Assembly (NCBI GenBank): GCA_900538385.1
Contig: UWSO01000001.1
Coordinates: 57,846-121,845, forward strand
Source of the DNA: an uncultured Porphyromonas sp.
Lineage (GTDB): Bacteria > Bacteroidota > Bacteroidia > Bacteroidales > Porphyromonadaceae
Reading direction: 5' to 3'
DNA length: 64,000 bases
The stretch's first letter is position 1. Every line of letters starts with the position of its first letter. Position numbers and translations under genes: made by a program. This document shows, piece by piece, positions 24,375 to 33,501 of this stretch. The notes beneath the pieces were generated by a model. That model was not told the origin of the DNA and did no database searches. It saw only the letters and a program-made list of their open reading frames with translations.

Positions 24375-26573
24375 ATGCCGACCCATCACAGAGATGATCA
24401 GGAGCTCATGCGCTACCTCCTCCGGACAGCAGATCAGTTGGGGGTGGCGAGCTATGTGGCGCCTTATCGGGAGCTACTCGAGCGACTCATACGTGAGGGG
24501 CAGTATGGAACTACCGAAGAGGAGGATGGTCGGGAAACCTTTATGGAGCAAGCTGAGATGGCTCAGCTGCTCTGCGAAGAGATAGGGCTGGGTGTCGTCT
24601 CGATCTCGGCAGTCCTACTAGAGCCTCCATACATACGAGGGACCATCACGGCGCAAGAGGTCGAGGAGCTTTGCCCGCCTGGCACACTCCCCCTCATAGA
24701 GCGTCTGGCGCAGACGCATGAATTGTATCATCGCTACGACCTACGTCAGGCCGATCAGGGAGAGGAGTTTCTCCTGACCATCGCCGAGGATATACGTGTC
24801 GTCTTGATACTCCTAGTGGAGTGCCTCAACAAGCTAGTCTACGCCAAGGAGCGCATGGACGAGAGCAGCAGAGTGATGCTTGCTCAGGTGGCGCAAGTAC
24901 TCTTCGTGCCGACAGCTCACCGCCTAGGGCTTTACAAGATCAAGAGCCAGATGGAGGACTTGATCTTTAAGTACACTGACCCCGAGCATTACTACGAGAT
25001 CAAGGGGCTGATGGGGCAGACGATCGTGGCACGCCAAGAGTATATGGAGGCGTTTGTTGCACCCATTCGAGCCAAACTTGAAGAACTTCCCCTTCGCTGG
25101 CCCTACACAATCAAGTCGAGGAGTAAGACTTTTACCTCGATTATGAACAAGATGCGCAACAAAGGGGTCGCCTTTGAAGAGATCCATGACCTATCCGCCA
25201 TGCGCATCATCATTGATGCCCCGCCCGAGGAGGAGTACGAGGCGTGCTGGCTCGTTTACTCGATCGTGACGGATCTATACACACCCAATACGAAGCGCCT
25301 CCGCGACTGGATCTCACAGCCTAAGGCAAACGGCTATGAGTCGCTACAGATCACCGTACAGGGGCCTGAGGGCAAGAGTGTAGAAATACAGATCCGCACA
25401 ACCCGCATGGATCGCATCGCCGAGAGCGGGATGGCTGCGCACTGGCGCTACAAGGGCGTCTCTGGAGAGGCCAGCCTAGACTCGCAGCTCACCAGTATGC
25501 GGCAGGTGATCGAAGACTTGGCGGGGGATAAAGAGAAGGCTAATGCTCAGCTCTCCCTCCGGGTCGAGTCGAGAGATATCTTTGTCTTTACTCCGACAGG
25601 GCAGATGATACGCCTGCCGAAGGGGGCTACGGTCCTAGACTTTGCCTTTGCGATACACTCTAATGTGGGGCTGATGGCGCAAAGCGCACAGGTCAATGGC
25701 AAGCGCGCTAAGCTGAGAGACAAGCTGAAGAATGGAGATGTGGTCAACATCACCACGGCAAAGAACCAGCGTCCCTCCGTAGACTGGCTCCAGTCGGTCA
25801 CCACCCGCAAGGCAAAGAACAAGATACGCCAAGCGATACGTGACCAGCAGGAGAGCGGACTGCAAGCGGGCAAGGAGCTACTCGAGAGACGCTTTAAGAA
25901 TAGACATCTCGTCTACCAAGAGTCTATTTTCACCGCCCTCCTACGCAAGATGGGGTACAAGGGGAATATGGACTTCTTCATCGACCTCTCCGAGGAGCGG
26001 ATCAATGTGCCGAACTTCCTCGATCAGTATGCGGAGCTTTGCGCCGAGGCGGAGGCTCGTGCTGCCGAGAGCAGACGGGTGGCTCCGACACCGACGGCGA
26101 TCAAGTCGACAGAAGCTCCCGACGGACGGGAGATTGTGGTCTCTACAGCAGACTTCAAGGGGCTGGAGTACACGCTGGCTAGCTGCTGCAACCCTAAGAT
26201 GGGCGACGAGATCTTTGCCTATCCCTCCAAGTCGGGACTTAAGATACACACCCGCAACTGCCCTAACGCCATCGACATCTTAGGACGTCACGGAGATCGT
26301 GTCCTACCGGCGCGCTGGCGCGGTATGGAGAGCTCTACGGTGGTGGCGACGCTTTATGTGACGGCTCTCCATGACGCTGTCGCAATAGGACGCGTCATCT
26401 CTACGCTACACCAAGCGGACGACTGCACGCTGCTCAATGAAGAGCAACAACTCGATGGAGGACTCTGGCACGGCACCTTTACCTTTAGAGAGGGGGAGCG
26501 GCAGGCACTCTTTGCCCTACAAGCGCAACTACAAAGCATCAAAGGGGTGCATCAAGTACGCCTCGAGCAGTAG
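24375..26573 (+). CDS. rel: RelA/SpoT-family (p)ppGpp synthetase with degenerate hydrolase domain
   Basis: 732 aa in the long RSH layout. The N-terminal HD hydrolase region (about 55-200) has lost its metal residues: the usual LLHDxxED reads LLEPPYIRG (81-89), and the later Asp of KLADRLHN is Glu in LLVECLNKL. The synthetase domain (about 245-360) keeps RSKTFTSIMNKM, IHDLSAMR with D272, the RxKD-like loop as RLRD, PKANGYESL, VEIQIRT with E337, and AHWRYKG. The TGS domain (about 398-460) and a C-terminal ACT region follow. It should make but not degrade the alarmone. Third gene of the plus-strand cluster. Confidence 0.92.
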   Translation: MPTHHRDDQELMRYLLRTADQLGVASYVAPYRELLERLIREGQYGTTEEEDGRETFMEQAEMAQLLCEEIGLGVVSISAVLLEPPYIRGTITAQEVEELCPPGTLPLIERLAQTHELYHRYDLRQADQGEEFLLTIAEDIRVVLILLVECLNKLVYAKERMDESSRVMLAQVAQVLFVPTAHRLGLYKIKSQMEDLIFKYTDPEHYYEIKGLMGQTIVARQEYMEAFVAPIRAKLEELPLRWPYTIKSRSKTFTSIMNKMRNKGVAFEEIHDLSAMRIIIDAPPEEEYEACWLVYSIVTDLYTPNTKRLRDWISQPKANGYESLQITVQGPEGKSVEIQIRTTRMDRIAESGMAAHWRYKGVSGEASLDSQLTSMRQVIEDLAGDKEKANAQLSLRVESRDIFVFTPTGQMIRLPKGATVLDFAFAIHSNVGLMAQSAQVNGKRAKLRDKLKNGDVVNITTAKNQRPSVDWLQSVTTRKAKNKIRQAIRDQQESGLQAGKELLERRFKNRHLVYQESIFTALLRKMGYKGNMDFFIDLSEERINVPNFLDQYAELCAEAEARAAESRRVAPTPTAIKSTEAPDGREIVVSTADFKGLEYTLASCCNPKMGDEIFAYPSKSGLKIHTRNCPNAIDILGRHGDRVLPARWRGMESSTVVATLYVTALHDAVAIGRVISTLHQADDCTLLNEEQQLDGGLWHGTFTFREGERQALFALQAQLQSIKGVHQVRLEQ

Positions 26574-26609
26574 TTCGCCAGACGCTTCTACATCGGAGAG
26601 GAAATAAAC

Positions 26610-26650
26610 AGAGAGGGTCGCCACGTAGATGCTACGTAGCGACCCTCTCT
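26610..26650. terminator. Bidirectional terminator between rel and rplI
   Basis: Arms AGAGAGGGTCGC and GCGACCCTCTCT enclose a second inverted repeat (CACGTAG / CTACGTA). It lies between the convergent rel and rplI stops. Confidence 0.75.
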
Positions 26651-26750
26651 TAGATATTGTTGAGACTTATGAGGTAGTCTCAGGAGATTCTAGATGCTGA
26701 CTGTGGTGCTAGCGCAAGCTATACCACAAGATCAGAGTTCTCTAAGATAA

Positions 26751-27317
26751 TTACTCAGCGGACTCTGTGGTCTCCTCAGCCTGAGCCTCAGGAGCCTCTG
26801 TCTGCTCCTCGGCAACAGCCTCAGGAGCTGGTGCAGGTGCTGGAGCAGGAGTCTCGGACTCGATGACGGCGTGATTCTCAGAGATGACGGTAAAGGTGAT
26901 AGGCACGATTACCTCACGGTGTAGACGTACCTGAGCCTCGTAGTCGCCGACCTCCTTGACAGCCTTCTTAATCTGGATGATCTTACGATCGATCTCGAAG
27001 CCCTTCTCAGCGAGTGCCTCAGCGAGCTGTATATTGTTTACAGAGCCAAAGATGACACCATACTTAGATGTCTTAGCCTTGATCTCCAGGTGCATACCAT
27101 TGATCTTCTCACCGAGAGCCTGTGCCTCCTGCTTGATAGCCTCGAGCTTGTGAGCTCTCTGGCGTAGCTCCTCAGCGAGCATCTTCTTAGCGCTCTCGCT
27201 AGCGATGACAGCCTTCTTCTGAGGGATCAGATAGTTGCGTCCGTAGCCATCCTTGACAGTTACGATATCATCCTTAAAGCCTAGGTTGATAATGTCTTCT
27301 TTCAGTATTACTTCCAT
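26751..27317 (-). CDS. rplI: 50S ribosomal protein L9 with acidic C-terminal tail
   Basis: 188 aa. Residues 1-148 are standard L9: the N-terminal 23S-binding domain (MEVILKEDIINLGFKDDIV, DGYGRNYLIPQKKAV), the connecting helix and the C-terminal domain (GVIFGSVN, DRKIIQIKKAVKEVGDYE). The last 40 residues are an added low-complexity tail of Ala, Pro, Glu and Thr. Such tails occur in some Bacteroidetes L9 proteins. Third gene of the rpsF-rpsR-rplI operon, 25 bp after rpsR. Confidence 0.95.
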   Translation of the reverse strand: MEVILKEDIINLGFKDDIVTVKDGYGRNYLIPQKKAVIASESAKKMLAEELRQRAHKLEAIKQEAQALGEKINGMHLEIKAKTSKYGVIFGSVNNIQLAEALAEKGFEIDRKIIQIKKAVKEVGDYEAQVRLHREVIVPITFTVISENHAVIESETPAPAPAPAPEAVAEEQTEAPEAQAEETTESAE

Positions 27318-27342
27318 TGTCTTATCGGTCTCTAGGTGATGA

Positions 27343-27609
27343 TTACTTCATAAGGTCCGTTACGAAGGGTAGCAGAGCTAGGTGACGAGCACGCTTGACA
27401 GCCTGAGCTACACGACGCTGGAACTTGAGGCTATTGCCTGTGATGCGACGAGGGAGGATCTTACCCTGATCGTTGAGGAACTTCTTGAGGAACTCGGGGT
27501 CCTTGTAGTCCACATACTTGATGCCAGCCTTCTTAAAGCGGCAATACTTCTTCTGCTGTACCTCTCCGGGGAGTGGTCTGCTATAGCGACCTCTTCTTGT
27601 TCTTGCCAT
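27343..27609 (-). CDS. rpsR: 30S ribosomal protein S18
   Basis: 88 aa with the S18 signatures [32 protein letters not shown] and [20 protein letters not shown]18 pairs with S6 on the small-subunit platform. It lies 3 bp after rpsF. The basic N-terminus ([13 protein letters not shown]) is slightly extended, as in other Bacteroidales. Confidence 0.97.
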   Translation of the reverse strand: MARTRRGRYSRPLPGEVQQKKYCRFKKAGIKYVDYKDPEFLKKFLNDQGKILPRRITGNSLKFQRRVAQAVKRARHLALLPFVTDLMK

Positions 27610-27612
27610 GAT

Positions 27613-27960
27613 TTACTTCTCTGCTACAGGGTTACTTTTCAGTGAGCGACGCTTCTCAGCATACGCATGGTGGAACTTGTCCTGTGCGATAGTAAGGTAG
27701 CGCAGGACCGTCTCGTCACGTCTCATGAGTGTCTCAAAGGGCTTGATCACTGAAGGCTCAGCGTCAAACTCTATGAAGTGATAGAATCCGGTAGACTTCT
27801 TCTCGATGGGATAGGCGAGCTTCTTGAGCCCCCAGTGCTCATCGTTCACAATCGTAGCACCTGCAGAGGTGAGATGTGAGGTGAACTTATCTACCGCTTC
27901 CTTCATCTGAGCATCAGACAAAACGGGAGTTAAAATGAAAACGGTTTCGTAGTGGTTCAT
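27613..27960 (-). CDS. rpsF: 30S ribosomal protein S6
   Basis: 115 aa with the typical [15 protein letters not shown] start, [21 protein letters not shown] and the [10 protein letters not shown] core. First gene of the ribosomal operon. A well-formed promoter at 27989-28018 gives a leader of about 25 nt. Confidence 0.97.
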   Translation of the reverse strand: MNHYETVFILTPVLSDAQMKEAVDKFTSHLTSAGATIVNDEHWGLKKLAYPIEKKSTGFYHFIEFDAEPSVIKPFETLMRRDETVLRYLTIAQDKFHHAYAEKRRSLKSNPVAEK

Positions 27961-27988
27961 ATATAATTAGTGAAAATGCTATTGCCTG

Positions 27989-28018
27989 CAAAGGTACACA
28001 TATTTATTGGATAAACAA
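27989..28018 (-). promoter_or_regulatory. Promoter of the rpsF operon
   Basis: TACCTTTG (27989-27996) with TTGT 18 bp upstream (28015-28018), an excellent match to the Bacteroidetes -33/-7 pattern. Confidence 0.75.
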
Positions 28019-28099
28019 GTGCCTCACTCCACAACACCTCAAGATTGACGTAGGATAATCTGCTTCTGGAGGCTGAAAGTGAAACTTGCAAAGGATGCT

Positions 28100-31000
28100 T
28101 CAGTCTACCTCAACGATCTGGTGCCCGTCGTCGGAGAGGTAGAGGAGGTAGGCGCGTATAGTCTTGAAGCCACTCGCGAGGAGCGCCTTGCGGTAGTTGC
28201 GCAGCTGGTGCTTGTGGCGAGCCGTGTACTGCTGCGCCTCGTCGCCACTCTTGTAGTCGATGATGACTGCTTCCAGCCGCTCCTCATCGTACATGATACG
28301 GTCGGGACGCTCTATGCGAGCTTGTCTTGTCTCGCTACTAGCGTCTTGTGTAAACTGGACGATGCTCCGCTCGTTGACTACTTGCCACCTGCTATTCCGC
28401 TGGTAGTACTCAGCTATCTCAGGGGCTGTGAGGGCCTCCTCTAGTAGCTTGGCAAGGGGGGGTAGCGACTCTTGAGCGAGGAGTCCCTGGTGGCACTTCG
28501 TCTGGAGTAGCTTCTGGAGTTCGGTGTGCTCTAGGTAGTCTATTTCGCTCAGCAAGGCATGGAGGAAGAGCCCTTGGCGTACGGCATCATGTTTTTGGTA
28601 TGAGACGCTCTGGGAGCGACGGACGCGTAGCTGGGCTAGATCGCCTGTCTGCTCTCTGCTGGGAATGCCATTGAGCGATGAGGTGGCACTGGCATCTGCC
28701 GAGGGCTTTGCCTGTAGTGCAGTGGAGGGATCTGTCTGAGTGTAAAAGGTCCTTTGCTGGATCGCCGTAGACTCTGTAGGAGAGGTAGTAAGCTCGGAGC
28801 ATTGGAGTGGAATCTCCTGTATAGGTGCCAAGGAGCCTTGACTAGAGGCGGTGCTATGAATCTTCCCGACTAGCTCAGAGATGAGCATCTCGAAGTTGAC
28901 ACTCTTACCCGACTTTTCCTTGTCTTCACTGAGGATGAGGTGCATCTCGCTCTTGGCACGAGTCATCGCTACGTAAAGCGCATTGATGCGGTCTAGGAGA
29001 GCGAGCTCCTCCTCGGCTTCAATCTTGTGGCGGAAGGAGGTACTCCGAGCCTCTTTGGTGGATGAAATGGGGAGTAGGGGAGGGATCTCGACATTTGTAC
29101 CTAGCAACTCTTGTAGCTCACTCCTCACCTCTTGATCACCGCACCAGATGATGTCGGTGTGGTCTAGGAGTCTCATCTGGTACTCTAGAAGGCAGACGAC
29201 GGGGAAGCCGAGCCCCTTTGCCGAGTGTATGGTGAGGAGCTGCAGGGCGTCTTGTGTCTCTAGGCTTAGTCTAGGGGTATGGGTCTCTAGCCACTCTAAG
29301 AAGCCCTGCAGGTCTACGTAGTTGTCCTGGCTGTAGTCCTGCACGGTGTCTAAGAGCGCATCTATGTAGGGCTGGTCCGCGGAGGTGATGAGGGGACTCA
29401 TGGTCTCTACAATCAGTAACGTGAGTTCGTAGAGAGAGGCGCTCTGCCCCTCGTGGTAGCAGCGTGCGATGTCTAGAGCGGGTGAGTCCTCCACGTTACG
29501 TGCTAACTCGGCATAGTGAGCTACGGCTAGTCGGTGCTCGAAGCTCTTGCTGTAAAGCTCTTCGGTGGCTCCCGCATTGACTAGAACGCTCTGCATGATC
29601 TCTACGATGAGACGGTAGAGTGGGTTGGCATCTAGTGAGAGCATTTCGCGGGATACGAAGGCGAGGGGCTGCAGGTGCTGGCGCTGGTCCTTGTCGTTTT
29701 CGATCTCTTGGTTGTATTGGATGATAGACTGGGCGATGCGCTGGAGGGTGTCGTTCTTTGGAGTTAAGATGGCGATGTCCGAGAGCTTATAGCCACGCTC
29801 TCGTATGGATGGGATGACGTGGCGGAGGAGGTAGTCTATCTTTGCTTGGAGCTGGTCTTGTGTGCTACTCTTATCAGTCTGCTGCCACTGATGTATGAAG
29901 ACCCCGCCTACTTTATTTTGGTGTGGCTTGGGAACCTCTTGATGTACTTCTGCGGCGGCGTAGATCTTTTGGATTAAGGTGGAGCTCCCCTGGAAGTTAC
30001 CTAGCTTGAGCTCGGTGGCGTAGGGGAGGAGCGAGAAGAAGCGATTGTTGAAGGAGACGATCGCTGGAGCGCTACGCCAGTTGTACGCTAGGTTTAGTGT
30101 CTTCTCATACTCGGGGAAGTCTTCGCTAAGATCTACCTGCAGGAGCATCGGGTCGCTATTGCGAAAGCGGTAGATGCTCTGCTTGACATCTCCCACGATG
30201 AAGCTGTCTCCATAAGCCCCCAGAGCCTCGGCTAGGAGTGGCTTGAAGTTTTCATACTGAAAGCGACTGGTGTCTTGAAACTCATCGATCATATGATGCC
30301 GCAGCTTGGTGCCTAGTCGCTCATAGATAAAAGCTGTACTATCCGCTCCACCTACGAGGGTGCGTATGAGTTGCTTGGCGCTGTCTAAAAGCGTGACGCC
30401 TAGTTCGTCAGAGACCTTGCTGACATTACCCTGTATCTCTCCGAGGAGCTGCAGGTCGTATCCCTTTCTGATGGCAGTCTGCAGGGTGAAGAGCTTACTG
30501 TAGAGCCGAAGGATCTCGTAGAAGATGCCGACCAGAGGAGAGCTCTCGAAGTCCTTCTTGTATCTCTCATCGAGGGCTTCTTCGACATCTAGGTTCTTTA
30601 GATATTTATCCCAGGTGGTAGCGGTTATATAGGAGTTTGTAGCGCCGATCGTTGGTTGATCCTTTGTTGTATCAGTAAGCCTAGCGAGTGGGGAGTGCTG
30701 TCCGCCAGGGAACTTAGTTCCTTGAGGAACGTGTGAACGGAACGTGGCGACTTGGTTACTGATCGCTGTCTTCACCGCCTCAATCTGCTTCTTGACAGCT
30801 TGAAAAAAGGTGGGGTAGGTCTTAGGGTTGAAGAGCGGGATCTTATGGAAGGCTAGCTCCTGTATCTGCTCGTTGTACAGTTGCTTGGCAAAGAGCGTCA
30901 AGCCGTTTCGCAGGGAGTAGATAGACTTGTCAGCTTGATCGATCAGAAAGTGCTGGATCGCCTGTTGAGCTGCTGGGGATGGCTCCTCAAAGAGTCGCTC

Positions 31001-31429
31001 CACAGCTAGTCCCAGGATCTGATCGGTGGAGAGCTCGATGCGCGTCGTGGGGCGCTGCCTGAGCTCGATAGCTAGCGCATGGATGATGTCTTGGAAGAAG
31101 GAGTCGATCGTCTTGACGCGTAGCCCGCCATAGTCGAAGAGTATGGACTGGAGTGCCGTACGTGCATTTTGGGTTAGCTCAGCGTCACCCTTAAAGCTAT
31201 CGTAGAAAGGCGACTCTTGAGGCTTTTCCGCCAATGTGTGGAGCTCCTTGAAGAATCGCTCCTTGAGCTCTCTAGTCGCTAGGTTCGTAAAGGTGACCGC
31301 TTGTACCTCCTGGTAGCTACTCTTAGGATGCTTCAGGACGTGACGCAGGAAGGCTTCCGTCATGGTGTGGGTCTTGCCCGCTCCTGCCGAAGCTTTGTAG
31401 ATATGTAGTCTTTGGTCGCTTGTACTCAT
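28100..31429 (-). CDS. addA: UvrD-family helicase-nuclease (AddA/RecB-like)
   Basis: 1109 aa. An SF1 helicase with Walker A SAGAGKT at 14-20, the QAVTFTNLATRELKER motif Ia, DEFQDTSRFQYENF (motif II), VGDVKQSIYRFR (motif III) and LTIHSAKGLGFPVVCL, then ALYVAMTRAK. The C-terminal end has a PD-(D/E)XK nuclease motif (PDRIMYDEE..IIDYKSGDE). This is the AddA/RecB beta-subunit type that processes double-strand breaks for recombination. The usual partner addB is not adjacent; upstream by 4 bp is a membrane-protein gene. It is the last gene of a five-gene operon. Confidence 0.9.
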   Translation of the reverse strand: MSTSDQRLHIYKASAGAGKTHTMTEAFLRHVLKHPKSSYQEVQAVTFTNLATRELKERFFKELHTLAEKPQESPFYDSFKGDAELTQNARTALQSILFDYGGLRVKTIDSFFQDIIHALAIELRQRPTTRIELSTDQILGLAVERLFEEPSPAAQQAIQHFLIDQADKSIYSLRNGLTLFAKQLYNEQIQELAFHKIPLFNPKTYPTFFQAVKKQIEAVKTAISNQVATFRSHVPQGTKFPGGQHSPLARLTDTTKDQPTIGATNSYITATTWDKYLKNLDVEEALDERYKKDFESSPLVGIFYEILRLYSKLFTLQTAIRKGYDLQLLGEIQGNVSKVSDELGVTLLDSAKQLIRTLVGGADSTAFIYERLGTKLRHHMIDEFQDTSRFQYENFKPLLAEALGAYGDSFIVGDVKQSIYRFRNSDPMLLQVDLSEDFPEYEKTLNLAYNWRSAPAIVSFNNRFFSLLPYATELKLGNFQGSSTLIQKIYAAAEVHQEVPKPHQNKVGGVFIHQWQQTDKSSTQDQLQAKIDYLLRHVIPSIRERGYKLSDIAILTPKNDTLQRIAQSIIQYNQEIENDKDQRQHLQPLAFVSREMLSLDANPLYRLIVEIMQSVLVNAGATEELYSKSFEHRLAVAHYAELARNVEDSPALDIARCYHEGQSASLYELTLLIVETMSPLITSADQPYIDALLDTVQDYSQDNYVDLQGFLEWLETHTPRLSLETQDALQLLTIHSAKGLGFPVVCLLEYQMRLLDHTDIIWCGDQEVRSELQELLGTNVEIPPLLPISSTKEARSTSFRHKIEAEEELALLDRINALYVAMTRAKSEMHLILSEDKEKSGKSVNFEMLISELVGKIHSTASSQGSLAPIQEIPLQCSELTTSPTESTAIQQRTFYTQTDPSTALQAKPSADASATSSLNGIPSREQTGDLAQLRVRRSQSVSYQKHDAVRQGLFLHALLSEIDYLEHTELQKLLQTKCHQGLLAQESLPPLAKLLEEALTAPEIAEYYQRNSRWQVVNERSIVQFTQDASSETRQARIERPDRIMYDEERLEAVIIDYKSGDEAQQYTARHKHQLRNYRKALLASGFKTIRAYLLYLSDDGHQIVEVD

Positions 31430-31433
31430 GGCA

Positions 31434-32399
31434 CTACTGCGGTGCTTCGTGCTGCTCCTCCCGATGTATGTTGCTGAGGAGCCCCTCGTAAAGCTTGCGG
31501 TACTCAGACTCTAGGTAGAGTTGCACACCTAGGGTCATCAGCGTCATGACGATGCTAGTTACGATTAGATACCAAAGCTCCCATCGGAAGGCTAGGGTGA
31601 GGACGAGGAGTATCCAGCGGTTGTAGTTGCTGAGTAGACCTAACGTGACACAGACGCTGCGCTTATATTGTGGCATCTGCTGGATAAACTGAGCCGGCAC
31701 GCCGCTCTGATGCGCATGCCTATAGAGCAACGACTGCAGGCGGTAGTGCCAGGGTAGGAAGAGTTCCCAGAGCGTGAGCAAGCGATAGAGCGCACGCCTT
31801 CTCCATGCGCTCTCAGTCTCCTTTGGGTTACTTGTCTGATATCCTCGTCGGTATCGGTAGGCGAAGAGCGGGGTGTAGTGCTGCGCCTCGACCTGTGCAG
31901 ACATATTGCGCTGGTAGTACCTAACGAAGTACTCGATGAGTAGCTGGTAGAGGTAGAGTACGACGACGATACAAGCTAGCCCTACGTACCACCAGCCAGA
32001 CACCTCGGTATCTCCCGTCTCTTGTGACGGGTAGGTGCTGATGCGTATCGGCAAGGAGACGAGGAGAGCCAGCTGTATGACGATAGGGGTAGCTGTGTAC
32101 CAGACGACGACTTGCTTGCTGAGCGTAGGGATCGTACGTTTAGCAACGCGCTGCCGCTCTACCGACCAGGAGGTCTCGTTGAGTATCAGAGCCAGCAGTA
32201 TGACTACCGTGCCGACGATGCTACTCCATAGGGAGATCGGATCGATCAGTGTGAAAGCAGCTACGACGCCCATAAGCATCGCCAGCATAGACATGTAGTG
32301 AGCCTCGGCAAAGTCTGTACGCACCAGCACTTCATGGGCTATGCGATCTGTCATGGGTCTTATCCCTTTGCGAGCTATGAGTCCATTGATGCGCTCCAT
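31434..32399 (-). CDS. Multi-pass membrane protein, function unknown
   Basis: 321 aa. Hydrophobic segments occur at about 38-55, 58-73, 97-113 and 137-158, with a last pair at about 258-292 (WILLVLTLAFRWELWYLIV, IVMTLMTLGVQLYL). Between them is a basic, Tyr/Arg-rich cytoplasmic region of about 100 residues (FAYRYRRGYQTSN, WRRRALYRLLTLWELFL). I do not recognise a family. It is tightly placed between pdxA and addA in an operon, 21 and 4 bp apart. Confidence 0.7.
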   Translation of the reverse strand: MERINGLIARKGIRPMTDRIAHEVLVRTDFAEAHYMSMLAMLMGVVAAFTLIDPISLWSSIVGTVVILLALILNETSWSVERQRVAKRTIPTLSKQVVVWYTATPIVIQLALLVSLPIRISTYPSQETGDTEVSGWWYVGLACIVVVLYLYQLLIEYFVRYYQRNMSAQVEAQHYTPLFAYRYRRGYQTSNPKETESAWRRRALYRLLTLWELFLPWHYRLQSLLYRHAHQSGVPAQFIQQMPQYKRSVCVTLGLLSNYNRWILLVLTLAFRWELWYLIVTSIVMTLMTLGVQLYLESEYRKLYEGLLSNIHREEQHEAPQ

Positions 32400-32420
32400 A
32401 TCCTTTGTTGCTCCTTGTAT

Positions 32421-33494
32421 TTACTCGTTATCTCCACGTTTGTTCTTATAGAGCTTAGGCAGTACATTGCTGCGTGCCTCATCGTCAGCCATGCGATGGC
32501 GGTAGAGGTCGATAGCCATGTAGATAGACTCCATAAGCGCCTGCTCGTTGGCGACACCCTGCATCACGATGTCGTAGCCTGTACCGTGATCTGGTGAAGT
32601 ACGTATGATGGGGAGTCCAGCGGTCACGTTGACTCCGTCGTGTAGGTGTAGCAGCTTGAAGGGGGCTAAGCCCTGATCGTGGTACATAGCCAAGACCGCA
32701 TCATACTGCTGATAAGCTCCCGAGCCCCAAAAGCCATCGGCTGAGAAAGGTCCAAACGCGTAGATCCCCATCTCACGCTGCGCAATGGCGATAGATGGTG
32801 CTATGACCTCTACCTCCTCGGAGCCGATCAGCCCGTTGTCACCTGCGTGTGGATTGAGCCCGAGAACCGCTATGCGAGGCGAAGAGATCAAGAAGTCACG
32901 TCGCAACGCTTCGTCTAGGATTTCCAAAGTCTTGATCACCTTTCTCTGAGTGATGACCTTGGACACTTGGCTAATCGGGTCATGCGTCGAGACCAAAGCA
33001 ACCCGCAGACCCGAAGGCGCTGCAAGGATCATCAGTGGCTCTTTGCCTTGTCCGCAAGCCACGCCTAGATAGGCAGTGTGTCCCTTGTAGGGAAAGCGGT
33101 CTTGTGGCATAGCCGACTTATTGATTGGGCAGGTAACCAGTACGTCAATAGCGCCACGGTTGATGTCGCTCGTGGCTCTCTCTAGGGCAGTCAGAGCGGC
33201 TACTCCCGCCGCCTCGGTCACTTTGCCAGGCGTCACATCGATTTCGTCGCCCACCACGTCAATCACATTGACTGTGTTAGGCTCAGCCTCCTCAGCATCC
33301 GTGATCTGATGCCACGACACACGCTCCATCTGTAGAGCCTTGCTGTAGTATGCGGCAATACGTGGAGATCCATATATAATAGGTGTAAAGAGGTCGGTCA
33401 CGCCATGGCGATTGAAGAGCTTGAGCAGTAGCTCATAGCTCGTTCCGTTGATATCGCCGTGGGTAATCCCGACTACAATTCTTCTGTCAGTCAT
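32421..33494 (-). CDS. pdxA: 4-hydroxythreonine-4-phosphate dehydrogenase
   Basis: PdxA oxidises 4-phospho-hydroxythreonine in pyridoxal-phosphate synthesis. 357 aa. Family motifs are GITHGDINGTSYEL at the N-terminus, TCPINKSAM, YKGHTAYL with the metal His, LGLNPHAGDNGLIGSEE and AMYHDQGLAPFK with the second and third metal ligands, and TSPDHGTGYDI. It lies 7 bp after the DUF4837 gene. PdxB of the same pathway is at 1598, over 30 kb away. Confidence 0.96.
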   Translation of the reverse strand: MTDRRIVVGITHGDINGTSYELLLKLFNRHGVTDLFTPIIYGSPRIAAYYSKALQMERVSWHQITDAEEAEPNTVNVIDVVGDEIDVTPGKVTEAAGVAALTALERATSDINRGAIDVLVTCPINKSAMPQDRFPYKGHTAYLGVACGQGKEPLMILAAPSGLRVALVSTHDPISQVSKVITQRKVIKTLEILDEALRRDFLISSPRIAVLGLNPHAGDNGLIGSEEVEVIAPSIAIAQREMGIYAFGPFSADGFWGSGAYQQYDAVLAMYHDQGLAPFKLLHLHDGVNVTAGLPIIRTSPDHGTGYDIVMQGVANEQALMESIYMAIDLYRHRMADDEARSNVLPKLYKNKRGDNE

Positions 33495-33501
33495 AAAATG
33501 T

